64,000 bases of DNA from Crambe crambe (taxonomy: Eukaryota > Porifera > Demospongiae > Poecilosclerida > Crambeidae), in assembly GCA_963924555.1 (NCBI GenBank), contig OZ004598.1:3062501-3126500 (forward strand), in the 5' to 3' direction. The notes below the pieces were generated by a model. It saw only the letters and a list, made by a program, of their open reading frames with translations. It was not told the DNA's origin and ran no database searches. The first letter of the stretch is position 1. Each line of letters starts with the position of its first letter. The position numbers were made by a program, and so were the translations under genes. This document shows positions 25,130 to 34,947 of the stretch, one piece after another.

Positions 25130-26215
25130 GGCGAGCGAGCGAAGCGAGCCACACACTAGTGATGTAAATTGAGATTCGCGATATTATATATGTGACCGGC
25201 TCTGGGAAAACCCTCCGTCCGGTGCAAAAATCAATTATCAGATATGAGCACGTTTAGTTGGCAGTGCCAAAATTTGGCTAAAAAAATTTTTAAGCATAAA
25301 TGACAACTATGATCCTTGAACAAAGCACAGATGAAGTTTGGAGCTCAGACTATAAGTACAAAGGCTTCAAATGAAGCACTAAAGTTAGCTAGTCAGCCAT
25401 TGAAGCTTCGTGCACGGAGATTCTAGTCAGGCTGAAATTCATTGAACTTTAGGCAGGCTTTCCAGCTTATGCGCTGGGAAATATGAACTTACTAAGCTAT
25501 CTGAGCTACCTTCGGTACCTTGTTTCTCTTCTCAGAGCTTTGATTGGACCTTTCTCGAGCCAAAAGGCAAGAAACTAGCTTCTTACTAACTACAGTTCAA
25601 AACCCCACCCACCATCAATTTACTAGTCCACGGGCATGTCCGGAAATAATGTTCACGTTGCTTAGTCAGCTTTTCTCGAAAAAACAATAACGCTAATGGA
25701 CGCTACCTCGAACTTTCTAAGAGCTGTTCCTCAGGCGTCATAAAAGCTATAGCTTTGAAATTTGCGCAATAAAGAGCCAAAGGCCCATAGATAATAAATT
25801 TTACCATAACAAAAAAATTTTAATTTTCACCGGACCGAGGGTTTTCCCTGAGCCGGTCACATATTTGGTACGTCAATAGCTAGCGGGCATAGTAAAAAAA
25901 AAACAAAAAAAAAAATAGTTAATAATACGCATGCGCACGTTCGTTCGACCTTTGACCCCACAAATGAAACATGCCCATAGCACTTAGAACAAACAGCTAG
26001 AGCTTATTGCTTTCTACAGCATTTTGTCATAGAGGCGCTAAGTGGATTTTAAGCGCTTGGCTTTCTAAGTGTTTGTGGTAAGCATTATGCAACCTCCTGT
26101 GTATGCAGCTGCCACAACCACTGCAATATTAAGCTTAACCCAATAAGTCAAAGTTGTACTTTCACCAACTGCTTCGCTCGCTGGCCGATTGAATATGTTA
26201 CACGAACATACCCTA
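25130..26215 (+). repeat. GCGAGCGAAGCGAGC repeat, copy B, split by an insertion
   Basis: Same ends and order as copies A and C, but interrupted at 25192-25860 by a separate inverted-repeat element. A poly-A/CAAAAA stretch at about 25895-25915 is an extra small insertion. GCATGCGC is at 25929-25936. Confidence 0.85.
25192..25860. mobile_element. 669 bp element nested in copy B
   Basis: Terminal inverted repeats of about 33 bp: GTGACCGGCTCTGGGAAAAC on the left, matched on the right by GTTTTCCCTGAGCCGGTCAC. It is flanked by ATAT on both sides, compatible with a short AT target duplication. Copy C at 27380 reads straight through the equivalent site, giving the empty allele. The interior contains an R1-like stretch (about 25375-25600, with TTCGTGCACGGAGATTCTAG) but no transposase. 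Confidence 0.85.
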
Positions 26216-26839
26216 GTAATAATAAGGATAATTATCAGATCGACGTACCGGCTTACTGGCTGTAGTCATCAAAATTCTGCTTTGGCCATTTGTTAGAGCG
26301 GCACCTAGAGGCTGATCTTTTGCTATTAGTTTTGACTAAGTCTCTACTTCACTATTCGAGCACTCGGCTAGGAGCGCACGTCGGTAGGGGCGGGGCTTAC
26401 GTAAGCTTCTTAAGTTTTGCTAGCTAAGCTTAGCTAGGTCTTCAGTTTAATCACTTAGCTAGCTATTTATTCTTATCCAGTCACTCCTTTCTGAATTACA
26501 GTACAGATGCTCATCTTATAGTAGTAGTATTATAGCCAGTACTTGGCTGTAGTGTAGTCAGCTCACTTCACCATGCCATGCACATATCATTTGCATTGCT
26601 GTAAAGTTTTATATTAAATAATAGACAAAACTTAAATAGCTAAACAAATTCTTCAACAAGAGACTGTGTATGTACCTACAAAAGAAAAAGATAAGGTTTA
26701 TGTAGAGCTGGCTTTGTATAGTACTGTACTGTAGACTCATGTCAAAAAACTCTCAGTTGAAGTGACAGTCAATACTGCTACTACATACACAAACTTACAT
26801 TCAACTTCAAGCACTAAGAAAAAAGGATAGAAACAAGTG
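26216..26839. other. Gap between repeats
   Basis: AT-rich DNA between repeat copy B and MITE 3. I see no open frame with family resemblance and no clear inverted repeats. Confidence 0.4.
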
Positions 26840-27073
26840 AGCGCAAAAAATTTCTTCTAAATAAAAAGGTTAAGTAGGGATAGCTTAAAATCTAGCTGGG
26901 CTATATTATAATGTACTGCAGCCTCGTATGAAAACAATCCCTACTTTTACAACTGCTATAGCTAGCTATAGGTAGTGGATGTTAATATAGGGATTGTTTT
27001 CATACGAGGCTGCAGTACATTATAATATAGCCCAACTAGATTTTAAGCTATTTAGAAGAAATTTTTTGCGCTC
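26840..27073. mobile_element. Fold-back MITE 3
   Basis: Inverted arms of about 100 bp: GAGCGCAAAAAATTTCTTCT...AGCTTAAAATCTAG...GGGCTATATTATAATGTACT...ACGAGGCTGCAG. The left arm has a 19 bp extra block (26867-26885, containing AAGTAGGGAT) missing from the right arm. It directly abuts an M4-type terminus at 27074-27130. Confidence 0.85.
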
Positions 27074-27145
27074 ATCAGAGAGTGCACTAGCACTCTCTAA
27101 GTAGGGATGGCGGGTCAAAGGTCATAAGACTGTATAAACTAAAAA
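27074..27145 (+). repeat. Solo M4 terminus
   Basis: CATCAGAGAGTGCACTAGCA, then CTCTCTAAGTAGGGATGGCG and GGTCAAAGGTCATAAGACT match the left end of the element at 12748. No right end is found nearby. Confidence 0.65.
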
Positions 27146-27307
27146 CTCTTCTTTCTCTTCTACCCTTACTCTACAGGTTCTCAGAAGGCTACAGTGAATT
27201 ATTACATCTACAAAGAGAGGAGAATGTTTCATAACCAAAAATTCATTCGCTAACATGAGAAAAAAACGATGTCTAAAATTGACTTTTGTTCTTTCTCTTT
27301 ATAATAA

Positions 27308-27705
27308 TTGGCGAGCGAGCGAAGCGAGCGAGACACACACTTGTCATGTCAATCGAGATTCGCGATATATATATTTGGTACGTCAATAGCTAGCGGGCAT
27401 AGTTAATAATACGCATGCGCACGTTCGTTAGACCTTTGATCCCACAAATGAAACATGCCCATATAGCGCTTAGAACAAACAGCTAGAGCTTATTGGTTTC
27501 TACAGCATTTTGTCATTGATGCGCTAAGTGGATTGTAGGCGCTTGGCTTTCTAAGTGCTTGTGGTAAGTATTATACAGCGTCCTGTGTATGTAGCTGCTA
27601 CAACCACTGCAATATTTTAGCCCAATAAGTCAAAGTACAAATGACTCTCACCAACTGCTTCGCTCGCTCGCCGATTGAATATGTTACACGAACAAACCCT
27701 AGTAG
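27308..27705 (+). repeat. GCGAGCGAAGCGAGC repeat, copy C
   Basis: Uninterrupted copy that provides the empty site for the insertion in copy B. GCATGCGC is at 27413-27420. It ends ACACGAACAAACCCTAGTA. Confidence 0.85.
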
Positions 27706-27914
27706 TATCTATGTTTGTATAAAGCTCCATCGTGCATTCACATCAATGGATAAATTATTTTTGTCCATCGTTAGACTTAATTTACTAGCTACATAGCTAG
27801 ATACTTGGAAAAAAAAACTCCTTTGAAGTAAGAGTGATATATGTTCCGCCCCGATGCTGAATTTGTACCGTAAGTAATTAATTTGATTGTCTAACTCCAC
27901 ATCCTATCTAGGGA

Positions 27915-28115
27915 CGGGGAGGGAGGGGTCATTATACTCAGGGCAAAGTCATCCAGGGGGTCACTACATCCTAGAGTTGTCAATATACCCTAGGGCTGAG
28001 TGACCCAGGGGGGGTCATTTCAGCCTAGGCTAGAGTGACCCCAGGTCACTTCACCCTAGGGTAAAATGACCCCCGGGTCATTCTAAGGGGGACATTCCAC
28101 CCTATGACACCGTTA
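27915..28115. repeat. Palindromic GGTCAYTYYACCCTAGGGTRAARTGACC array
   Basis: Four to five degenerate copies of a palindrome centred on CCTAGG, each flanked by GGGGGTCA and TGACCCCC. The last unit changes to GGGGGACATTCCACCC, linking it to the array at 24483. Confidence 0.75.
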
Positions 28116-28184
28116 CGTAACAGGATGCCATGGAACGCAGTAATTATGCCACGTAACTATTGCTGAACTATCTTACCCTGTAGT

Positions 28185-28580
28185 ACTACAGGCTTGATGG
28201 CCTGTTGCACAACGGGTCGGTTGCTCTTTCCACAATGGGTCCCTACCTAGCTAGAACGGGTCTGACTTGCGAGACTATAGCTATCCTTGCCTATACAGGT
28301 CCGCTGTCCCGTTAGTTATGCCTGTCACCTCAATCACATAGGGGCTTCTCCTGCTCTGTTGTGCAACGGGTCAGCTGTCCTGTCTCATGCCATACAGAAC
28401 AGGTCTGGCTCGCAAGACAATATCTGGCCTATAGGTCGGCTGTCCAGTAGTTTAGTTAGCTGACTGTCACCCCAATTACATTTGCTCTGTTGGATAACGG
28501 GCTTCAGCTGCCCTGTTGTGCAACGGGTCAGTTTCACTGTTGTACAAGTTGCAGCTAGCCTGCTGGGTCAGTGGATGGCA
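28185..28580 (+). repeat. Tandem repeat of about 170 bp
   Basis: Two and a part units beginning CTGTTGYRCAACGGGTCRG, each containing GAACRGGTCTGRCT, GCRAGACWATA and GCTGTCACCYCAATYACAT blocks. The sequence is more GC-rich than its surroundings. No frame is conserved between units. Confidence 0.65.
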
Positions 28581-29156
28581 GGTCTTCAGTCTAACGGAGA
28601 GAATGCACTCATAGCTAGCTATAGCTAATTATCAAGTTCAAGTAATAATAGCTATTTTCTACTGCTAATTCTATACTCAATTCTTGCCATCACCCGAACC
28701 ATGACCTACAATATAAAGAAAGGATTAGCTATAGGCCTGTATTATTGAAAGATATTTAATTTAACTCAGGAATCAATATATCCATTGCATAATCGAATCT
28801 ACATTCTTTACCATCTTGTGAACTTCGTTAATATTTTTATTACCTACAGAAGGATACGTATGAGGTCAATTACCAGGGTGGGGCAATTCCGTCATTTTTG
28901 ATAATCTCTGCAGGAATATCACTATTTTTTATGGTGTTGGAATTGCTCCATTGCCCAGCCACCTTACCTTAGCTAGCTTCCTTTAAATAAAATTATCTAT
29001 AGCTATACCTGCTTTTAGCTTGTACGTTTGTTATTTGCTTCACAGACAAAAGCTAGCTATTACCCTTGCATACGTTTTCTTGCGCAGCAGACTAGTGTCA
29101 ATTCCATGAATTAGTGGACTACTCTTCTCATATTTCGGTCACTCCTAAAGTTAGAT

Positions 29157-29610
29157 ATATTAAGAAATAATGGCTGAATCAACTGCAACCTCCTAGAGGA
29201 TTTCAGCCACGAGAGGAATAAATTCAATTCCCACAGAGCGGCAAAATGAGAGATTGGAAGTCAGCTCGCGGCGAACTCCAACTTGAAGTTCGTGGCCAGG
29301 AGTTGAAGCAGCTACTGCTATTGTCTATCACATGAACATCTACCGCTGCTGGCCGTCCGCGAAACCAATTTGGGAGCAGGACATCTGTGCGTTCAGATTA
29401 GTCCGAGATCAGATTGGAGGCCTCCCTTGATGGAGCTAAAGTGTCAGACTGGGCAGCACTAAAAAGTATCTCTGATGGCATTGTGACGAGCAATGCGGTC
29501 CTCATTACAACTCCAGCAAACCTGATGGTCACCGTAGATGTAAGCAAGACCGCGGAACTTTTTAAATTGCGCTCGAATTTGGAGAGAAGTAACTTCAAGC
29601 CTTGAAGAGC
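29157..29610 (+). pseudogene. GC-rich coding-like patch, unrecognised
   Basis: The base composition rises sharply here and three frames contribute protein-like pieces separated by stops: MRDWKSARGELQLEVRGQEL (from 29248), then EASLDGAKVSDWAALKSISD...MVTVDVSKTAELFKLRS ending at a TGA at 29605. This looks like a frameshifted copy of one gene. I cannot name the family. Confidence 0.3.
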
Positions 29611-29916
29611 TGGCTGGTTATACTTATAACTTGTTTATAACAAGTATGCTACTATGATAATCTAATTTAGGTCAGTTAGAGGCATGATAGGGTCTTAACT
29701 GGTCGGGGGAAGAACATAAGTTCTACGATATTAAAAGAAAAAATCCATCATGCAATTACTAAGAATATTGCTTGAGCAATGTAAGATTTGGTGTACTCTT
29801 AATGATGATAGATATATAATTAGTATAGGTAATTGCCTGAATTGCATGCGGAGAGATTGAGAAATATTACAGTAGCTATCTGGTCAGTAAACTTGGCAGC
29901 AGTTTCAGTATCAATA

Positions 29917-30327
29917 TTGGGCGCGTTTTATGAATTGCGACGATTTATAAATTGCGCTGCGCATTTTATAAATGCATAATTTGCGCGGCGATTTATAAAT
30001 TGCGCAACAATTTGTAAATGGGTGGCCATTTTCTCAATTCTGATTTTAAAGTGGACTATTTATAAAATGTCCTGAGCATTTTACAAATATTGATCAGCAT
30101 ATTCCATATTGCCTTAGTAGCTAATAATTTTAAGTTAATCCTCTCCTAGTCGCCAGTCTAGTCTTGGATGCCCTCAACCTGCTCTAATTGCCACTTTTTC
30201 CCTTTTTTGTTGTTAATTATTTCATTTCTAATAAGTCATCTTGTGCTGTAAATCATAATCATAATAATAATATTTTATGAGAACTAATTCTATTGAGTTT
30301 TTATCATGTTAGCTGAGAAAAATAAGC

Positions 30328-30391
<64 letters not shown>

Positions 30392-30816
30392 TAATAATGT
30401 CATGCAGTAATGAGTAGAAAAAACTGGACAGGTATTATTCCACAGCTAGCTACATGATCATGGCAAAACATTCATATGTGTTACCAAGTAAATTTTTTGA
30501 CAATTGCAAAAAAAAATATTCCCAGAAATATGAACATGATAAGCAGGTGCCTACCTGTGTTAGGCTGTGTAATGATTGTATCATAAAACTTAGGAGCAAA
30601 AACAAGTAGCTAAAATCCAACACATTTTCACAGCTATTTTACATGTAGCTATAGTCTATTATTATTTGAAGACAAATAACTCACTGTTTAGACTGTAGCT
30701 GGTTCATGCGCAATTTATAAATTGTTGAGCAATTTTTAAATCGCCGCGCAAATTATAAATTTATAAAATACCCAGCGAAATTTATAAATCGTCACAATTT
30801 ATAAAACGCGCCCAAC
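29917..30816. mobile_element. 900 bp DNA transposon-like element with 7 bp target duplication
   Basis: Terminal inverted repeats TTGGGCGCGTTTTATRAATT, then GYGACGATTTATAAATT, lie at both ends. ATCAATA flanks the element on both sides (29910-29916 and 30817-30823). Sub-terminal regions are packed with short ATTTATAAATTG inverted motifs. A (TAA)n microsatellite lies at about 30330-30395. No transposase frame, so non-autonomous; the 7-8 bp duplication would suit a hAT-like source. Confidence 0.85.
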
Positions 30817-30823
30817 ATCAATA

Positions 30824-33137
30824 CTTCAAGGAGAAATCATGCATTATTTTCTTCGTAACGGCCTTTGGACATGCATACGATACAATTAATCATACAGATA
30901 GCTAAGCTAACATTGATCATTATAAGTTTAATACAGGAGTTTGAAGTGGAGATGTACATTCAGAGACTGTGTGCACAGCAAAAGAAATCATGTTCATTGC
31001 ACATAGTAACAAACATAAACGTGGCCAAAGGTAACTAATATCACCTGTCAATGGGGTAGATATAGGCTATATAGCTAGGGTAGCTAAGTAAAGAACAGGT
31101 ACAGTGAAACCTCCAAACAAATAGGCTCTGAAAAGCATCAGAACTCTTTACAACTTGCAGAAAATGACCTATTATTATAAAATCTCTGAGAAGGGTCGAC
31201 CTCTCTACTCGAAAAATAAAAATACCTGTCATGAAGTTGGCTGTTTGGAGGTTTCACTGTATTTATAATTTCTGTTGGTTTAACCACTAGCTATAGCTAT
31301 TTTATGGCAGCTAGTTATGGCTAATGATTGAAAATTATTTTTTGCAGGCTATGATTCTCTTTACATGAGAGCAAACGAATAGGTACAACATTGGAAACTG
31401 TTAAGACTCCAAGAAATTGAGAGACAGTATCACTTTTTCTATGAACTAGCTGGCTATAGCTAGCTATAGCTAGTTATCATATCTTTTGAAAGTCAGGTGT
31501 AAATTTTAATGATCTTTGCTCTATAGCTATAGCTGTCAGGTGTCGATGCAGATCCCGGATTTTAGTGTGCGCAAATAGTTTAGTTTCACTGGGGAATACT
31601 GTCCCCCGGACATTTTTCACTAGAGAATAATGTCCCCCCTGCGTGAAATTTGAACCCCCCGTGTAAAAGATCCACCACCAGCGTGAAACCTGCATGGCTA
31701 TGTGATATTGCGTGAAAAATAATATGTGCGCTCCTTTGAAAAACATTGGTCTGGGAACGACGCTAGAAAAGCAGTATACTTTAGCTACTTTACAACTTTT
31801 AGTTTTGGGTATTTTAACTACTGAGCATGCTCTGCTCACTAGTTAGCCTCGTTCCCAGGAAGGACTGGGAACGAGGCTACTCACTGCACTAGTCACTACA
31901 TGTCATTTATCCAACTGTATGGGAGTTGCATGCCCTCTCCCCACCTTTGGCGGGTCGATACGCCCTTGGTTATAACTATTACATAATCTTTTTTTGTAGC
32001 TTCAGTATCTAAATTTGAAAGAATCATCTGCAGCAACAGACCTGTGATAATTTATTGTATTGCTAATGATGACTGTTATTTATAGCTACTTGTAAGTACT
32101 GTAGCTTACCTTGTCCTTTTCAGCTCATCTATAGTATGCATTCTAAAGCTTTATAGGTTATTGTCGTAACGACAATTATTTTCGCGCGCAACTTCTCCTC
32201 CAACACCAAGGGCGTATCGAGCTTCGAAGCGGCGAGAGGGCATGCAACTAGTATAGACGGCAAAATCTAAATTGTTACTATATTTAGCTACAGTTTACTG
32301 CAGTAAACGGACATATGCGGACAGAGCCTACCATGTGCTAGGCTATTTTTAGTAACATATTACATATACAGAGCATTGGCAGTTGCATGCCCTCTCGCCA
32401 CTTCTTGGCTCGATGCACCCTGAGTGTCCGCGGGAAATCTCCCGCCCGTTCCAATCGAAAGAAGGTATGTGCAAGAATGACTGACCCAACCTTTGACCTC
32501 ATAGTCAACCTTTGACCTCATAGGCTAGCGAAGCTGTTATAAAGGCTCCTGCAAGGGAGCGAGCGCAGCGAGCGTTAGGTGTATGGGACATACTATTCAC
32601 GCACTGTTGTGACTCCAAGGCTAGGCAACACTCGCCCAGCTTGCAGTGCAGGCCCAAAGGGCTCCCTAAGACAACCAACTATCGCTTTAAAACAGATCTT
32701 TGCAGCGTTGCCACTGTAGTGGTGCCGTGCGTTTTCAAACGCTGGTACATTGGTTCGAATCCCGGAAGTGCTGCTCCTTCTTTTTTTTTTCATACTTGGA
32801 AAATTTTCTAAGTGTGGTGGCGCAAAGGTCAAAGGTTGGCTCAGTCATTCCTGCACGTACATACCGTTACTCGTTCCAATCGCGAGGCCGGCGAATTTTT
32901 TTCAGAGTCACTCTCCATATTAACCAAGTTGTGCGCATGCCCACGGCAATAGGAGAGGCCTTTCATTTTGTTTTGTTTGTCTGAGAACGAGTTAGTGAAG
33001 CCAGAACCAAGACCCCTTCACTGGTAAGCAGATCTAGCTCTGAGTTAAGCTTAGGTATGACTAAAAATGTATGTTCTCTAGCTACAAACAGATGAATCCT
33101 TGTTGGAAGAAGTCTTAAAGAGATATAAAGTGAAACT
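30824..33137. other. Repeat-rich gap
   Basis: No convincing gene. It holds the third palindromic GGACATT locus (31585-31665), a 15 bp perfect hairpin (31844-31879, TAGCCTCGTTCCCAG arms), and three copies of a GCATGCCCTCTCNCCRCTT motif in alternating orientation (about 31928, 32215, 32385). The minus-strand open frame at 31477-31839 runs across the palindromic repeat and is not believed to be a gene. Confidence 0.5.
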
Positions 33138-33780
33138 TTAGTCTGGCGTAGCCAACCCTTTACCTACTTTTCTTGGGGGCGGGGGGAGGGAAAGGGTCTG
33201 GTGTAGTCCCTATATTGAACTTGTGCAGGTGGAATTTTGAGATCGTCATGTTACGTCATCACGCGCCCTTTGAGCGCGCACGTGTAAGTTTGCGCGCGAG
33301 ATCGAAGATGGCCAGCTTCAACGAGTTCTGTAGCTCATTGCCTGGCTTGTGGAGAAACAACTCAGAAGAAACTGTCAGGGGAGTAACTCAATACAATAGA
33401 GTGGTCCTTGGCTGGAAAAATAAAAACGGAAGGCACTGGAAAACATACGCTCTTTCCAAAGCCTGTTGGCAGAACAGCAAAGACATCCCACCACAATCTT
33501 TAGTTGTTCAGGCTTGACGGATGGATATCCTAGCTGATCAAATACCTTCAGGCTCCACCATAGGTTGAAGACACGAAGGCTCCATAGCTAGCTAGCTAGC
33601 TAGAAATAAGTGCGTGCAACGAGATTTTCGCGCTTGGAATGCAATTAATTCGAATACTGCAATCTGATTGGAGCGCAACTATAGCTGCGTGCAGCTGACA
33701 CAAGTTCCTACACCAGACCCTTTCCCTCCCCCCCCCCCCCCCAAGAAAAAGGAGTTAAAGTGTCGGCTACGCCAGACTAA
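33138..33780. mobile_element. Inverted-repeat element with TTAGTCTGGCGTAGCC ends
   Basis: Termini TTAGTCTGGCGTAGCC and GGCTACGCCAGACTAA are exact inverses. The inverted repeat continues inward through CTTGGGGG...GGGAGGGAAAGGGTCTGGTG for about 80 bp. The interior is GC-rich near 33260-33310 and contains a small open frame. Confidence 0.8.
33308..33517 (+). CDS. Small open reading frame inside the 33138 element
   Basis: 69 codons starting MASFNEFCSSLPGLWRNNSE, preceded by a GC-rich stretch rich in GCGCGC and a GAAG before the ATG, like other promoters in the window. It contains TYALSKACWQNSKD. I do not recognise the protein; it could be the first exon of a captured gene or chance. Confidence 0.25.
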   Translation: MASFNEFCSSLPGLWRNNSEETVRGVTQYNRVVLGWKNKNGRHWKTYALSKACWQNSKDIPPQSLVVQA

Positions 33781-34947
33781 GTGTCTGTACGTATGGAGAT
33801 GAAGGCTGACCAGAGCTTGATCTACATACCAATTTTTATGCACTGTGAAATACATCTCTCTAATGGCCACCTGTCAACTATCCATCATCTCTCTACAGTT
33901 ACTTAACTGAGATCCCTGGGCAGTTTACCAGAGAGAAGCTTGAGGCATGGGAACCAATTATTTCTGAAGTGACAATATAAACAAATGGTGATCAAAATGA
34001 AATAAGATCCTAGGGCCTCAAGGTCCCATGTACAAGAAATAATAAATAAGGTGCTAAATAAGAGAGGAAAAGAATGAATAAACCTAGAGCAATAAAAAGG
34101 AAAGAAACTGAAATTATGTTGGGAGGGGTGGAGCAATCATGGCTGCTATTTCATGAAAATCTGTTCCTTCTCAGTATCTGCTCGATGTAGTTGGGGGAAA
34201 GGGCTTCAAGATGGCCAGAAAGTTCATGGAACCCTTCTCAGCAGCTGCTTGTATTTGAGTTGATGGGCTGTAGAGAACAGACTTAGGATGTAACTCACAC
34301 ATAACTTAGAGCTAGGTTTGCTTACCAGTAGGTTGACCAGTCTCTAGGCTAACGAACACGTAAAGAGGTCTGTAGAAGCGTCTTTGGTGGGTGTGGCCTG
34401 AGAGCTTGCTCTATTTTTGCAACAACTCTTGAAGATCAAGCTTCTTGTGCACTGAGGCTAGCAAGCTCTGAATAATACCCCCTGATTTTGAACTTCCTAA
34501 AACTTACTGGAGATTGTCAGCAGAATCAGACGATGATAAGCGATTGATCTAGCCCTCTGAAGATGGCACTAGAGATGATGTTTTGAAAAGCAAGGTTGTA
34601 AGGCTAAGCTTTGTGTGGCCACAACAATCATTCGAAATTACCCCAACCTCCAATTTTTGAGTGCCTTTATTCTTGGCTCTATAATAAATTATCCACAATA
34701 ATTTAATCTATGAAACTTTCACTGCTAGTTAGAGAAAAGATTTAACTTTCATCAGCAATTTACAGCATGTTTCTATCTGCTCCCAGTCGGAAATAAGAAC
34801 CATTTTCCCGAAAAGTATTCAGAATTACCCTGATTTTACCGTACCGCGCGCGCGCCGCCGCGACCATGTACGTACCGGTACCATGTACCATCGCGATGCA
34901 TCGATCATGCTGCGCGCGCTTTGGATTGAACCACGTGGACTTCTTCC
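33781..34947. other. Gap upstream of NDC1
   Basis: No coding sequence recognised. The last 150 bp before NDC1 is GC-rich, with a (GC)n run and GTACCATGTACC palindromes at about 34845-34915 and CATGCTGCGCGCGC at about 34907. These are presumably part of the NDC1 promoter. Confidence 0.45.

Noticed and set aside
31477..31839. 120-codon open frame on the minus strand
   Set aside because: It runs across the palindromic GGACATT repeat, has no family resemblance and no splice context.
32700..32780. tRNA-like block with GGTTCGAATCCCGG (B-box) and an upstream A-box-like TGCCACTGTAGTGG
   Set aside because: The T-stem and acceptor stem do not pair and no proper anticodon arm forms. At most a decayed pol III-derived repeat.
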